Positions 36,342-49,500 are shown, numbered from the stretch's first letter. The stretch is 64,000 nt of DNA from Myoxocephalus aenaeus (GCA_038501785.1 JBAMJR010000024.1:1794501-1858500), one strand, 5' to 3'. Translations and numbers: made by a program. Notes: a model not told the origin generated them from the sequence alone.

Positions 36342-37433
36342 CTCTCTCCTCAGAGATGACTTGTACCAGCTCGTATCCCTCCTCTGGCTCCACCTCCAGG
36401 TTGTGCTTCGCCATGGCTCTAGAAATTACAGCCGGAGTCTTGTCTTGATTGGTCAACTATTCAGGAAATAGACAAGAAATTGCTCATACATCATGTAAAC
36501 ATGTAAACCGAGAGCATCTCACTGAAACTGGAAGGCGAACAATATTTACCAGGATGCTCTTGTAGAGATTCCCGTTGCCCTGCTCCAGACTCACTCTTAT
36601 GATGCATGCGTCTTGGGCCTGGGTGTTATAGGTTGGGGTTTGACTCGGGGTGCTGGGGGGCATGGGTGTGAGAGAGTGGGAGCGCCTGTGGGTGCAGGGG
36701 GGCCCGGGGAGTGGGGGAGATGCAGGAGTCATGGAGACGCTGGCGGTCGACGAGCTGGTGTCCATGGAGTGGAGTGAGTTACAAGAGGAGGATTCTGATA
36801 GCTGAGGAAACATAGAAGCAGAAGTTATATACAGATTGTTTCCTTCACAAATGCACTGAACCCTTACCGGAGATCATTCATTTGGAGCTATTTGAGGTCA
36901 GGGGAAACCGGACTGGAACAAAGAGACACATGCCAAAATAGTTTTTCTGATAAACCTTTGCCTAACAACTTTGTCTAAGGGACTGTATGAAAATGAATAG
37001 AGGGGAGTGTAGAAGGTTGTAAGGAATTTGGGAATAATAACGGAGAGCCTTCTGTCTCGTCCCAGAGTTAGATTGTATTTTTCCCCAATTCAACTTGTTA
37101 AAAAATAAATAAACATTTTAAAAAGGAATTATGGCTTTTGTGTGCAACTCGGGTAGTGAATGTGCGTTTTGGGACACATTGGGGCTCTTTTTCCGACATC
37201 AACGATTCCCTATCACGATGGACATATATTGGAAAATGATTCAGTGAACAGGACAAATCATTTTGTTATGTTTTCCATAATTTTGGAAATTTCCACTTTG
37301 TGTCATGTGATTTTGTGGTTGTAACCATTAGCATATGAGGTTTGAACTGTACAACAACTGCACCGTATTCCATGCATTTTTTGTTATTCACAGCAAAGTG
37401 AAATGTACCACTTTAAAAGTGTAATTAAAATAA

Positions 37434-37490
<57 letters not shown>

Positions 37491-40400
37491 GGGAAAGGTG
37501 TCAAGGGCAGGGCCCAAAGAATAAATTAGTGACAATAATTCCCCAAACCAATGATTTTCACACGGCCCCTAAGTATGACCAAACCGAGCCCATTCTCTGT
37601 GGCGCTGCGGCCCACCTTGTTCTGCTGGGAGTCGGAGGCGTGCGTGGGGGCGAGGCCCTCGCCGTCTGACGGGCTGCTGGAGTCACTGGAGGACACGCTG
37701 ACGGAGTCCATGCTCTCCCCTGAGCTGCCAGTAGGAGGCGAGCGTGGCGTCTCTCTGACTGGAGAACTGGCTGCGCTGCTGTCTGGTCCAAGAAACAGCC
37801 TGCAGAGCAGCGGAAGTTGGTTATTGGGTAATAAAACAAATGGGTCACAGCAACCCAGTGCTTAAATATGACAGTTTGACAAAACTTCATTTCCATGTTT
37901 TTTGTTTTTGCCAATGTACTCACAGGCTGAGTCTCTTCACCATGCTTTTTCGAGGTTTGGGTAAGGTTGGACTGCTGTCACCGAGACTTTCAATCTCGCA
38001 GGACAAGGCGTAGCTGCATGAGGGAACATTGATAATAAAACTTAGACATCATAAAACAAAATCAAGTGCCTGGTGTTCTTTTATTTTATTTTGGAGAACC
38101 AATGAATTCCTGAGTGAGAGAGAGGGAAAGTGAAAAGAGAGGAAAAGAGACGGAGGGAGAGAAGAGAGTTCACAGAGCAAAAGCAAGTACAATAGATCAG
38201 TAAGGGAGGGAATCGCAGAGAGCGGCGAGGAGAAAGCACACAAAGAAGCTTCTATTGTCTGTTTGTGAACAATAGGTCCAGCAGACCGTGACCTCAAGCA
38301 ATAATGTGCTCGTTATTGAATGGATGACGGCGCGATCGAAGGAAGAAGGTCTTCAGAGTAAAGCAGGCCGTACCTTTCCTCCTCACTGAACTGAACCTGG
38401 CTCTTAAACCAGCGGAGGAAGGCCGCCTCTGGAGCCAGACAGTAGCTGTTGCAGGCCGACTGGAGCAGCTTGATCTGAGCGATCACCTCAAACTCCTGCA
38501 GAGACAGAGAGACAGTCAGACACGTGTCTGGCGCGACGTCAGCCGAGCGCATCGTGCCACTACTGCAATCGCGGCTACACTCACCCTGCGTCTCTTCTCG
38601 AAGTTGTTCAGGCCACCCTGCGGAGGACACAAAGAGCACGCTGTCAGAGCCTGGACGTCGCATACCAAAAGGCTGCTTAGGCAAACATTAGGTGGACCGC
38701 TCCAACAGAGGGCCGCCGGAAAAATTCCTCACGCGCTCATGGAAACTTACGGACCCGGTTTCTGACAGCGGTTACAGACACATGCTCTCAAATATCCACA
38801 CACACAGATTTGTTTTTCTCTTCTTACCTCTACTAGGTCGGGCAGGGCTGTATCCAGCATGGTCAGGTCAGTGAGAAAGGTCCCCAAGTATGGTATTGTT
38901 CCTTGCATGGCTCCCTGTGGAGAAAGACACACATGTTTAAATAAATACTTTTTTTTTTTTTTTTTTAAAAGGACACCACAATAAAGCCCGGAGACTAATT
39001 TACACTCGTGATTTACAGATGCCAGGCTGGGTTTTGTCAAATACAACACAGGCTTAATTGTCAGTTCAGCGCATCGTGACCTCATCCCACTAGAGAGGCT
39101 GGAACTCACTTTACGGCACATCGTTTTAGAGGAATGTGTGGCTTTAAATTATGAATGGTTGTAGCTCTCCATTCGACCGGCATTTGTCACAGAAGCTCGT
39201 GGTCAGATGGTCTTTGTCTCACCATTTCCTTCTGCATCTGTAGTCTCTTGTGGGTGCGTTTCTGGTGCTCCTTGGCACAACTCTCCAGACTGGCAAACTT
39301 TGAAGTGCCTTCCTGTAAACAAAGCAAAATGCAGCTTTAGGCTTCCAGATTCTCTCCAGTGGATGAAGGAATGCTTTTAGGATTTTCCAATAAGAAGAAG
39401 TCTTACGTCTACCTACATCTACCCACTTTTAAAACTAGGAGTTTATTCCACAAAGGGTACTAAATGTATTACTTCACAATTCCACTGATCCCTCAGATAT
39501 TATCGTGCTCATTTTCAGGTTCATAATCGAACATGTTTCCATGCTTTCATGTGAAAAACAACAACAAAAAAACACATTTTCATCCCGTAATATACTTGTA
39601 TTCACCCTTTCTCTGAAAAGCTCCGTTTTAGCGTCATTCTCTTTAAGTCCCCGTTCCAAAAAAGCCTGTTATAAGCCCGTTAAAGCTTGTTATAAAATGC
39701 ACACTTTCTGAATAAGGCCTGTGTGCATTTCTCCATGGATTGAATGCTTTGGCACTTTCACAGTGTTTATATAGTCCCCAGCTGCTTTATTATAAAAAAA
39801 CAACAACATGGAAATCATACTTTCTATAATATGGGACCGTTAAATAAGTGTTGAAGTGAGGGCTCACCCTCATCAGGAGCTCTCTGCTGGTCAGGTAGTT
39901 GTTGTGATCGGAGAAAATGTCCGACAGTTCCTCAAATGTCTGCATGCTGTCTCTGTGTGAAGCACAGATTCATGTTAGATCAGAGTACCGGACATATCAG
40001 CTAAAACACAGTTGTCAACATCTCAGAAATGCTGCTGAATCCTGCAAAAATGCTGATTGTTCCACCAAGACTTACTTGTGCACACAGGCCCACGCCCTCT
40101 TCAGCCTGTACAGAGGGTTGGACTGCAGCGCAGATACAATGGCTCGCAGAGACGAGAAGTTTTTGCGTATTCGACACTCCTGTTAGAAGACAAGGACAGT
40201 CACGACGTGGCCTACTTTCGTGCTGAGTTTATAGATGAATGTGTGTGTGTGTGTGTGTGTGCGTGTTTCTGCCAACCTGAGCGATGTCTATCCAGCGCTG
40301 GATGACGCGCGCTCTGACATGCGGTCTGATCTGCCGGTGTTTCAGCACTGTGCTGACCACGCAGGCCGCCACAGCGTTAAACTGCGTGATCGTGGCACGC

Positions 40401-43400
40401 ACGGTGGGGGCGCTGTGCTTGTTGTGCTTCTTGTCCCTCTGAGACCAAACGGAGCCCAGGCAGTGGTGGGGCACCACCTTTTTAAACAGCAGCTAGAGCG
40501 GAAGGACAGGCTGACATTAGCATGACGACACGGAAGAAACCTCTTACTAGGTGCCACCCTGACCAACTCCCTCCCACTTACCGCATCCATGTAGGTCAGC
40601 TGCTCAGCCACCAGGTCGGACTCGAACGACATGAAGTCCTCCTGGACCTCGATCTCCACTTCCTCCTCTTCCCCGAGGCAGAAAGAACTGTTTCCGTGGA
40701 AGCCAACTGAAAGCAGGCAACAATACAGATGATTTGAGTGTCGGAAAAAAATATGTGATAAAGAGAGTTCAAAACAGACACTTTCGTTAGTTACCGTCAG
40801 AGTCGTCCATGCTGGTCTGGCTCTGCAGCTGCTCCAGCAGACCCTGTGCCCGTCTAAGAGCCTCGGAGCCTGGCAGGGCCATGCGCAGGTAGTCCATCAG
40901 CCTGTGGAGACACGGGTATTCAGGCGGCTCCTGGAAGTCTTCAGGACACTGGTCCAACCAGGCGCGCAGGATGGAGGCCAAGGCCCTGTGGAGACAGCAG
41001 GGAACGATTTGTCAGGAGAGCTGGCACGGACAGAAGGGCAGGTGTGATAAATCAACTACGCTGTTACCAAAAATGTCATCTATTGAAAGCTGATGATGAG
41101 CATAGACAAATGGAACTCACCTTCTGATGGCTACGCTGGTTTCAGAGCCTTTGCATTTGCCTGCGTCTTGCTCATTTTCCTCCCCGCTTCCATACCTGCA
41201 GCAGAAAATAAGCAGAGGGCCTGTTAATAAACACTAAAACGTATAGTCCATGCATTTATATGATATATGATATATGATGTGGCCGCATGCCACGCTTCAC
41301 TCCAGCCCCACCTGTCTAGCAGCAGCTGCAGAACAGTCTTCGTGCTGGCGAAGGCTCTGTAGGTGGACAGGAAGATGGAGGTGTAGGTGAGGTCGTTGTC
41401 TCCGATGGCCGTCAGCAACGTCTCCACCAGACGCTCCAGCGTTCCGGCGCGGATACTTCGGATTTTGCAGGTCTCCAGCTGGCTGACCGTGTGGCCGGGA
41501 GGCAGGCGATCGCCCTCCGCCTGAATAACACATATTTTCACATTGTTAAACCAGTGTGAGCGGAACGGAGGAGTGTGGCGACTTGGTTGGTGCTCCCAAA
41601 GCTTTTCTTTGCTTTGTCTGGCTTTGAATGCGTCGCGGATTAATACTTTGAGTCAGGTCGTCGTCATAACATCATTTTATTCCGTTAAGCTTTGAAAATG
41701 TGAAATTAGAGGAGTGGAACAATTCACCAGAAGACAAAGCTGGAGGGAGGAAACTATATTTAATTCTGATGTCTCCAGATGTGTCCGACTATTGTGTCTG
41801 CGGGGGAAACAGACGGAGGGGTTACAAACCCGGCAGGGAGAGAGTAGAGGAGGAGGCGACACAGACGGGGAGAGAAAGAGACCGTGGTGAAGTTAGCGCG
41901 CTACAACAGGAAACACTCCAATCTGCTTTTAATCACAACAGGCCCCTCCTCCACGGGCCCTCCAGACTGAGAGGAGGACAAGCGCGGCAGCACCAGCCAA
42001 GTTCTCCCACCACTTCCATTTAATGACAAAAAAAACGCCATTACTTATCTCTGCGATGTGACCCACTGTGCAGCCACACACACACATGGGCTGAACTTTT
42101 ACAACTCACAATCAAGTGGGACTGAAGTTGCCAACAAATCTGCCTCACAGGGCGTAAACACACATCCGTGTGCAATCCCACCGATGAACAGTAATTGCTG
42201 TTATTCACTGACAATTGGCTGTTTATAGTAAATAATAGTGCCTCAATAGGGACCGGTCTCCATTCTACTCCACTCAGTAGACAGCACTGTGTAAAAGCAC
42301 CCATGTTGTTTTAATTAGCTCGAGAACTACAGTTGGCAGCTCACGCCGTCAATACATCAATACGGTCTTAAAGCCGCAGAGCTGTTATCCATTTCTTCTA
42401 TTATGTGCCAACCTCCATCCCTCCCATGTCAGCACAAAGAGACAACAATGGTACAAACTAACTAACAACAAAATCTGGATTTTCTTTTTTCTTGCAAACA
42501 AAGGGATCTGTAATTTCTATTGCGCTGGATTCATGCATTCCTTCAATAGGCAACACACGAGAGGAACTAAAGACCTAATTGGCCCTTCTGTGCAGTATAA
42601 TGACAAACTGTATAACATCTTATTATGCTCATATAAACAGCACAGTGGAGGGAACAGCAATGCTTCACATGCACTGGAAAAATGCACAACTGAAGGAAAA
42701 GCCTTTAATACCCCCACCTTTTTTTGGGGGGGGCGGGGGGTCATACCAGCGTTTATAAAAACATTGTTGTACAGGGGAGCGAGCCGTTTTGTTGGCAGTC
42801 AGTGAAGTCAGGAAATCACATGCTTTGGCTAAACAGTCCAGGTCTGGTGAAACTGTTGATTTCCAGCAGGCAGCTAAAAGGTGTCGTCTGAACGGGGAGA
42901 TTTATAGCTCAAATGTTAAAGCAACAGAGCAAAAAGCCGAGAGACGCCCCGCTATTGAAAAGACACGGTCGGCTTTAAACAAAAGAGATTAGGTTCTGTT
43001 TTTATGATGAGCGGCCTGCACACAACATTGCTTTTTCAACCCAATCCACTCATGATAAAATCCCAAGGCAGAGACTATTCCACTTTGGGTATGAATCAGC
43101 AGTTCACATTTTGCAGAGCAACAGGTTAAGAGAGTGGAAAACAAGAAAAACAGCATTGGGTTTTTCATTTGTGTGCTCTGTTTCGGTCTCTTCTTTGAAA
43201 AAGCTTCGTCAGCTGTGATTCGGTCACACTGCGAGACGGGCCTCTACTCACCCCGAGCCATCTCGCCCCCTTGTTGGCCGCCTGCTGAATCTGAACCCTC
43301 TTCAGGGTCACATTGTAGATGGCTCCTTCCTCGACTTCCTCCCCCCAGTCCTGCACTGAGCTCTGCAGGGAGAGAGTGGAGAGGGGGAAATGTTAGAAGC

Positions 43401-44126
43401 CTCCAGGAGAAAGATAAGGACACAAACTCACTGAGTGGCATTGCAATAGTTGAACAAAATGGGAACTGACGTTTTTTGGAAACATCTCTGAGAAAAGCAG
43501 AAGGACGCATCAGAAAAAAAAACTAAACAAAGAAACACAAGCAAAGTCCTCAAACAATTTAGGAAAAGAAGGACTAACGTGCCGTAAAACATCAAGAATG
43601 ACCAAGTCCCCAACCCCCACAGCTGCAGCCTGCCAGGCCTCCCTCCTCCTCTTTTACTCCCTCTTTTATTCCCCATCCATCTCTTTCACCGTGTCCCCTT
43701 CTCTCTGAGGTGAAGTCAGAGCTGGACAGCTTTACTGGGGCTCAGAAAGCTGGAGATAAGAGCCAGAATGGACAGAGTCTCGCAAACATAACCCCTACGT
43801 AATAAAACAAGACATGTTGATGTGTCTCGGTCTGTTTGTCGGAGTAATTATACAAGTCAAGAGAGCTTGATTACAAGTGAGAGCACAACCACACGTAAAT
43901 CAGCAAATACAGCGGCGCTAATCTCGCTCCAAATGCACTTTGTCTGCAGACGGCATGAACAAACAGAGGGAGCAGAGTGAAATCAAAATACTAAACGTCT
44001 GCTCAGATAGAACCCGAGATATACGCTGAGACATCAACATATTAAGGAGACAAAAACAGAAACGGCAAAGGAGAAGGACGGGCCAAATATAAACACCACG
44101 CACGCAGTATTATGACCAAGGCCTCA

Positions 44127-44218
<92 letters not shown>

Positions 44219-45619
44219 CGCGGCCGCCAAGATCACTCTAACTTGTCCCCACTTTCATTCACACAGCTCAATGGCAAAGTCCACACTATTCCCCAAACAG
44301 AGAGGCTGCCAGAAAAGAGGTCAAAAAGGTCAAAGTCGCCGTTAGCAGGCTCAACGGACGGTCCAGGAGGCCGGTGGCACTCGGCCACGACTGGGCCGTG
44401 TTTGGGTTTGAACAGAAACAGAAAGTCCAAACCAAAACCAAAAAACACAAAGAGTCCTAGTCCGTGCACATCTCTCTCTCCCTCTCTGTTCGGCTGCTGC
44501 TGGCGCAGAGACAGATAAATACATCAGTGCATGAGTCATGCAGTCCACACAACTCCCAAAACAATAGCGAGAGCTCTCTGCGCTGGCCGGCCCGGGATGC
44601 TGAGTTCACAGTCTGCACACACACACACAGCCTGCTTTTTGTCAGCCACAGAGCTGGAGATGTTTTTGAGAGCAGGGCTTTAAACAACAAAAAAAACAAA
44701 AAAAAAACGGCTCTGCTTGCTTTGTGCACCAAGTTTGGGGCTTATTGAGAGACAAAGTTCCACCAGCTTGCATGGGAACTGCAGAACCAAAACAGCCTGT
44801 CAACTGATATTTCTATTCACCGGAGAATACAGGAAAACATTACACAGCAGATAAGGATGCGCTCACAGAGAGCACAGTACACCACACGGCCCCAGTAAGG
44901 TGTAAACAGGAGATGGGTTGTTTACTCTCTGCACTAACTGGGGTCCCTTCGCCAAGAAGATGCTCACAAAGTGCACAGTGAGGTCACCAAGAAGAGCAGA
45001 TAGACCCCTATCTCTGCTTGAATAGAGCTAATCTGCCCATCAGCTGTGTGTGAAACAATACTCCCAAGATAACAACAACAACAACAACAGTTAAATGTTT
45101 GGGGCTGATCTGTGGGCTTTTGTGCTTTCCTCGCCTGGACGCAGCTGGGACCCGTGGAGAGACCGCGATGGCCCCGGGGCCTCGCCAATTGTTCCCTCTC
45201 TGTTTCGCTGCGGGCCCCCAGACAAACGTTTTCATATCCACCATCAGGGAGGGGAGAGCTAACGGATCGAGTTCATATTCTGGCGGAGTCGGCATGGTTG
45301 TTGTTTTTTTACATGATCTCAGCCTCTTCCAAACTTTGCGCGACATCTTTACGCACCGACCATGTAGGTTACACTGGATTTAAAGCCTGGCAAACACAAT
45401 TAAAACTCAAAGTCCAACTGTTCCCCCGCTGTTCCCCTCCTCCTCCTCCTCTCCCCTTTATCCACTACTTTCCCAAGCCTACAAACACCCCCCCCCCTTT
45501 TCCTCTCCCCCTCTCTTCAAAAACCACAAACAAACAGAGCACGGGATGGGAAAGCACGAGAGGCTCTTTTTTGTTGTTGTTTTGGTTGTTACCATTTTAC
45601 TTTTCCAGGCGAATTTCAT
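35766..45619 (-). CDS. rgl1: Ral guanine nucleotide dissociation stimulator-like 1, 18 coding exons
   Basis: Exons in transcript order: 45593-45619, 43252-43362, 41312-41520, 41121-41195, 40795-40985, 40582-40706, 40277-40492, 40076-40179, 39868-39952, 39223-39312, 38828-38914, 38585-38617, 38374-38495, 37924-38013, 37616-37799, 36550-36801, 36342-36456 and 35766-35953. All are GT-AG with consistent phase. The total is 767 aa; human RGL1 is 768. Domains: RasGEF N-terminal (REM) module at about 55-205 (ETCKIRSIRAGTLERLVETL), CDC25-type RasGEF at about 232-500 (DLVAEQLTYMDA, HHCLGSVWSQRDKKHNK, NFSSLRAIVSALQSNPLYRL, VPYLGTFLTDL-type block), and a Ras-association domain at about 645-735 (CIIRVSLEQGNGNLYKSIL). 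RGL1 binds active Ras through the RA domain and loads GTP on RalA/B. The family-specific PKPRKSMVKRLSLLFLG and the terminal SKVTL point to RGL1 rather than RALGDS, RGL2 or RGL3. Confidence 0.96.
36294..36338. repeat. (CA)n microsatellite abutting an rgl1 splice donor
   Basis: About 45 bp of CA repeat ends only a few bases from the donor (minus-strand GTATGT at 36336-36341) of the penultimate rgl1 exon. On the transcript it reads as a GU-rich tract immediately after the 5' splice site. Confidence 0.95.
37439..37488. repeat. (TA)n microsatellite in an rgl1 intron
   Basis: About 50 bp of alternating TA between coding exons 15 and 16 of rgl1. Confidence 0.95.
39480..39760 (+). repeat. Dispersed repeat, copy 2 (rgl1 intron)
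   Basis: Shares its motif order with 21425-21650 on the same strand (AACATGTTTCCATGCTTTCA, then CACATTTTCAT, TATTCACCCT, GCTCCGTTTTAGCG). It extends further 3' than copy 1. It lies between rgl1 coding exons 9 and 10, in antisense to the gene. Confidence 0.6.
44128..44215. repeat. Long (AC)n microsatellite in rgl1 intron 1
   Basis: About 88 bp of uninterrupted AC. The poly-His/Thr and Cys/Val open frames across it are artefacts. Confidence 0.97.
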
Positions 45620-45950
45620 GGTGAGCGTTTCTTTCATGATCCGGGGACAGCATCAGAGCTCGGGTATAATCCGCCAAGGAAAGATGGAGATGAAGAAGAA
45701 GAAGAGGCGTTCCTATATTTTTAAATCAAATCCCAGATCCACGCTGAAACAAAGATCTTCTCCTTCAACGCGCACACTTTCTTCCGCTCAAGTCCAAACT
45801 CCAGATCGTCCTCCTCTGTCTGTCAGCAGGCTTTCCCCTCTTCTTCTACTGAATGACCGAACTCCGCCTCCTCGCACTCACAACAGTCCCGTTTAAACTC
45901 CTCCTCCTTCCTTTCTGCCCTGACGTCCATCATTCTGACCGCAGCGCAGA
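45620..45950 (-). promoter_or_regulatory. rgl1: Probable rgl1 proximal promoter and 5' UTR
   Basis: This region lies immediately 5' (minus strand) of the ATG at 45617-45619, whose context is CTCACCATGA. An AT-rich TATA-like stretch sits at 45714-45726 in otherwise mixed-GC sequence. A transcription start some 30 nt downstream would leave a short 5' UTR. This is inferred from position and composition only. Confidence 0.4.
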
Positions 45951-47216
45951 GTTGTGATTTCCGTTTGCGCAATGAATGTACCATTACAATAAATGTTACT
46001 TTCAAGATAATTTCACAACACTCGTAAAAGTTTTTTAGAATGTGTTTATATTAGTTTATAAACCCCAAATCCTTATGTCCAGGCTAAACAGTACAGTTTT
46101 TTTATTGGTATTCTTCTTTTTGTTGCTTTTTGTTGTGTATTGGTTTAGCTTGTTATGAATAAGAAAACATGATTTAAGAAATATATGTCAATAGTGAGTG
46201 TTTTTTTCTGTACTGTGTGTCTAATTGCACTGTGTGAAAATGTGACCGAGGCAACTATTTGGCTTCAGCAGTGAAGTCGGTTGGCCCGTGTCACTAAAGT
46301 CTGTGTGCAATATTCCCTTTTTCCTTTCACCCAGACGGTGTTTTCTTGAGTGGATATATGGTAGCCATTAACGCACTATATTAACGGGAATATCACTATA
46401 AAAAAGACCATAACTCTGGGAGACACCTACTTTATATGACTTTTTGTCCCTCATCACCTGGAGTCACGTTACATAAGAAGGACTCTGTGCATGACCAGTG
46501 GACCTAGTCTACTCAGTGGATTCAGCATCTACACTGATGTGTAGAACCAGAGATAATATTTTTTATTCCACACATTGCTACCCACAATGCAATTCAACCG
46601 CAGCAATTGATCAAAGATTCCGGTGTCTGATGCTAGGAGCAGCTATTGTGGCCCCAAACCGAGATGTTAAGTGCTCTGATAATGTCAAGTTCCTACGTAT
46701 TTTTCGATCAACTCTTGGTCCAACTTGCAATGACCTGGTACATGTGATCCCAAAGGACGCACGGGACAACTCGTTTTCAACACAGCTCAATCTTTATTGT
46801 TTTTCTTATTTCTCAATTATTGGCTGGTTGGTCCATCTAGGTTGAAAACCTTCGAACACAAAAAGCAAAAAGTTATACAACCAAAATGTAAATAAACTTT
46901 AAACAATTCTCGCCAACAAATGAATAAATAAAAGCTACAGTACCAGTGGCTTCTTTGTCTGTACCATCGGTTGACTCCTTCCCTCTCTCTCTCTCTCTGC
47001 CTCAGCTGAAATGTTTGCTGTCAGAGCTTCCCTTTGCAGGTGTTTCCAATTAAGTGATCAGCAGCCTGCACTGGCCTACTGGCGGTGCATTCTGGGACTT
47101 GCAGTTTTTTCTCTCTTTTTCCTTTTCTTTTCTTTCTCTTCTGACAAAGTAACGTAATTCGATTAAATCATAATAATTAACTCAACAGATAATGTATAGT
47201 CTTTTTTATATAACTA

Positions 47217-47450
47217 CGGGCATCTAATCAGGATGCCTCCTGGACGCCTCCCATTAGAGGTTTTCCAGGCACGTCCAACTGGTAGGAGAACCCGGGGATG
47301 ACCCAGGACACGCTGGAGGGACTATATCTCCCGGCTGGCCGGGGAACGCCTCGGGAGAAGCCTGGGTCAGCCTGCCTCATGCTGCCACCGCGAGCCGACC
47401 CCGGATTAAGCGAATGAAAATGGATGGATAGATGGATGGATACACTAAAT
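47217..47450 (+). mobile_element. 5'-truncated non-LTR retrotransposon tail (RTE/Rex3-like)
   Basis: The segment carries the 3' end typical of a fish LINE: GGATGCCTCCTGGACGCCTC, CCCAGGACACGCTGGAGGGA, a stretch with CTGGCCGGGGAACGCCTCGG, CCGCGAGCCGACCCCGGATTAAGCG, and a tail of GGAT/GATG repeats. The final part of the reverse-transcriptase frame is broken. Rex3 elements are known to end in GATG repeats, hence the family suggestion. Confidence 0.65.
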
Positions 47451-48463
47451 CTATTAAGTTTTAGGCTCGATACTATCTGACTAAGAAGGCATCCAGCATC
47501 CGCTAAATGTAAATTGTGTATCTGTACAGTTCAAGATCAAAGTCATTCCTCCTTCATTTCTTCTTCTATGGTCCTCACAATAAATATATTTTGCCCCCTT
47601 CACCTCTCCACTTTGTACAATTCTCCTGTGGGAGAGGTGGGTGTCATTTGTTGTCCATTAATTTGGCTCATTATCAAGGCTATTATTTTTGCATTGCTTA
47701 TTGGTTTATGTTCTTTCCAACAATATTCTCAACATCTGTCATCACCATCTGTAGGCCTCATATCCCCAAATCCTGTAAACTGACTTTGATGCATACAACT
47801 GTTGGACTCCCTCTTAACACATCAGAGGCTTCTTTTGAGCTGTTTCTTTACCCTTAAACATCATTTGTGTTTAACATGTAGATCACTGCACTGTTCACAC
47901 ACAGATCTCGAGTGGATGAAGTGCGACGCTGTCATGGGTGTGAAGCAGCTGCCGCCTCACGGCTCCTTGCGTGGGACAATGCAAGGAAGGCCGTGGATGC
48001 CGTCACCGGCACTGTGCATTGTCAGTGACAGGAGAGGAGAATGGGCCGAGTGTGAGAATGGCCACACTGTTCCACTGTGAATGGGCCTGCACGCGTACTC
48101 AAACAGCCCACTCGTGTGAATAAACGGGAAGATATGAATCAAGCGGCGACTTTGTGAGGGGTCTTTTTGTACAAAGTTGTATCGTAAACATATATAAAAC
48201 GTGAGCAAAGCGGTGGGTGGTGCATTTCCTCGGCCGATGAAACAACTAAACTCCTGATCCAGAGTCAGGAGACAGTGGGAAGGTTGTGATGCTCGTTGTC
48301 ATCTGGGTCCGTGGGTGAAACGGCAAGACCTGCCGTGGCCCCAACTTTAGTATCGTGTGTGTGTGTGTGTGAGATAGGTCTACCCACTCCTCTGGCTCCC
48401 ATAACACCCATGACACGTAACCCCAACGTCACACTCAGCGTCACTGGCTGTTGAGCAGGGTGC

Positions 48464-48511
48464 ACACACACACACACACAGATGCACCCACACACACACA
48501 CACACACACAC
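48464..48511. repeat. Interrupted (CA)n microsatellite
   Basis: Two CA runs (48464-48480 and 48490-48511) are separated by about 9 bp. A short GT run lies at 48355-48372, in inverted relation about 90 bp upstream. Confidence 0.9.
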
Positions 48512-49289
48512 AAGGTTCCCGCTATTGGCACGCACCACTGCTGGGAGGGCACTACACTCCGTCAGTGTTCCTCCTCCGTGTGTGTTAATCATATGTTTTT
48601 ATCAGGTTTCCTTCGTGCTGACTGTTCATCAGGCTGCATATCTGGCCGGGCTCCAGTTCCCAGGCCGAGCTGCCCCAGTATCCACTTTGGTCTCTGGGGC
48701 TCTGGGAAGCCCACAGGGGCAGTGGGAAGGTTGCGCCCCCACGCGACCCCCGGCTCAGCCCCGGGGGGATTTCTCTGTCGGTCTCACAGTGGGAATGATG
48801 TCACATCTGAACGCAAACAACACATTTGACAAAACGTGACAGCTGCTCCTACGTCTGATGGATGCAGCAGATCGGTGCGTGCGGTTTTCAACAAAATGTG
48901 AAAATGTCTTCTCTTGAGAAAAGATCCATGAATGTGGACTACTGTAGTATAATTATTCTGATAGGATGCATCAGGAGAGACTCTTATGCCTAGGAGGCTA
49001 ACTTTATGTAAATGTCAGAGCTGTTTTGAGGTATTTTGGTCCTTTATGGCGAGTTAAAGAAAGAGTTTGACAAGTTAGGACCAACACTGATTTGCTTTTT
49101 ATGCCAATAGTGACATGAGAAGGATGCCTTCTGCTCTCATGTGAAAAAGTAATTTACATGTCATCTCTAATTTGCATAATCAGTATGAAAACCAAAGTGT
49201 AAAGATGACAAGTTGAGTTTTTAACAGTTAATGTGAGGACTATTTCTTGACCAGAGGCAGTGACTTCTAATCATCACTGTTAAATCAAG

Positions 49290-49500
49290 CTGCTTGTTTC
49301 ATCAAGTCTATAAATGCTGAATGTAAATTCTTTAATTCTTTAGTAGTTTACTTTCTCTGAAGTAACTACCAACTATAGTAGAGCAACTGTCTGAAATGTA
49401 AATGAATTAAAACGTCCCTCTAAAATGTGGAGTAGAAGTATAAAGTCATATTAAATGGAAATCCTCAAGTTAAGTACAAGAATCTCAACATACAACTAAA
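49290..49500 (+). repeat. Dispersed repeat related to 59335-59690
   Basis: Contains GTAGAAGTATAAAGTCATAT, then TAAATGGAAATCCTCAAGTTA and AAGTACAAG, preceded by CTGAAATGTAAATG. These match the second copy in order. It is a diverged member of a repeat that I recognise from many acanthomorph genomes. Confidence 0.55.

Noticed and set aside
44042..44345. Open frames of alternating Cys/Val or His/Thr here and in other arrays
   Set aside because: They are translations of CA/GT microsatellites, not genes.
35766..45619. Assignment of the Ral-GEF as ralgds or rgl3 from the 19p13 neighbourhood
   Set aside because: The linker motif PKPRKSMVKRLSLLFLG, the SGESMDSVSVSS run, the SKVTL ending and the total length fit RGL1 best.
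45112..45624. 170-codon plus-strand frame
   Set aside because: It runs antisense through rgl1 intron 1 and exon 1, with Pro/Leu-rich content from pyrimidine tracts and no family features.
46498..46845. 115-codon plus-strand frame
   Set aside because: It looks moderately protein-like, but I see no motif, splice support or neighbouring exons.
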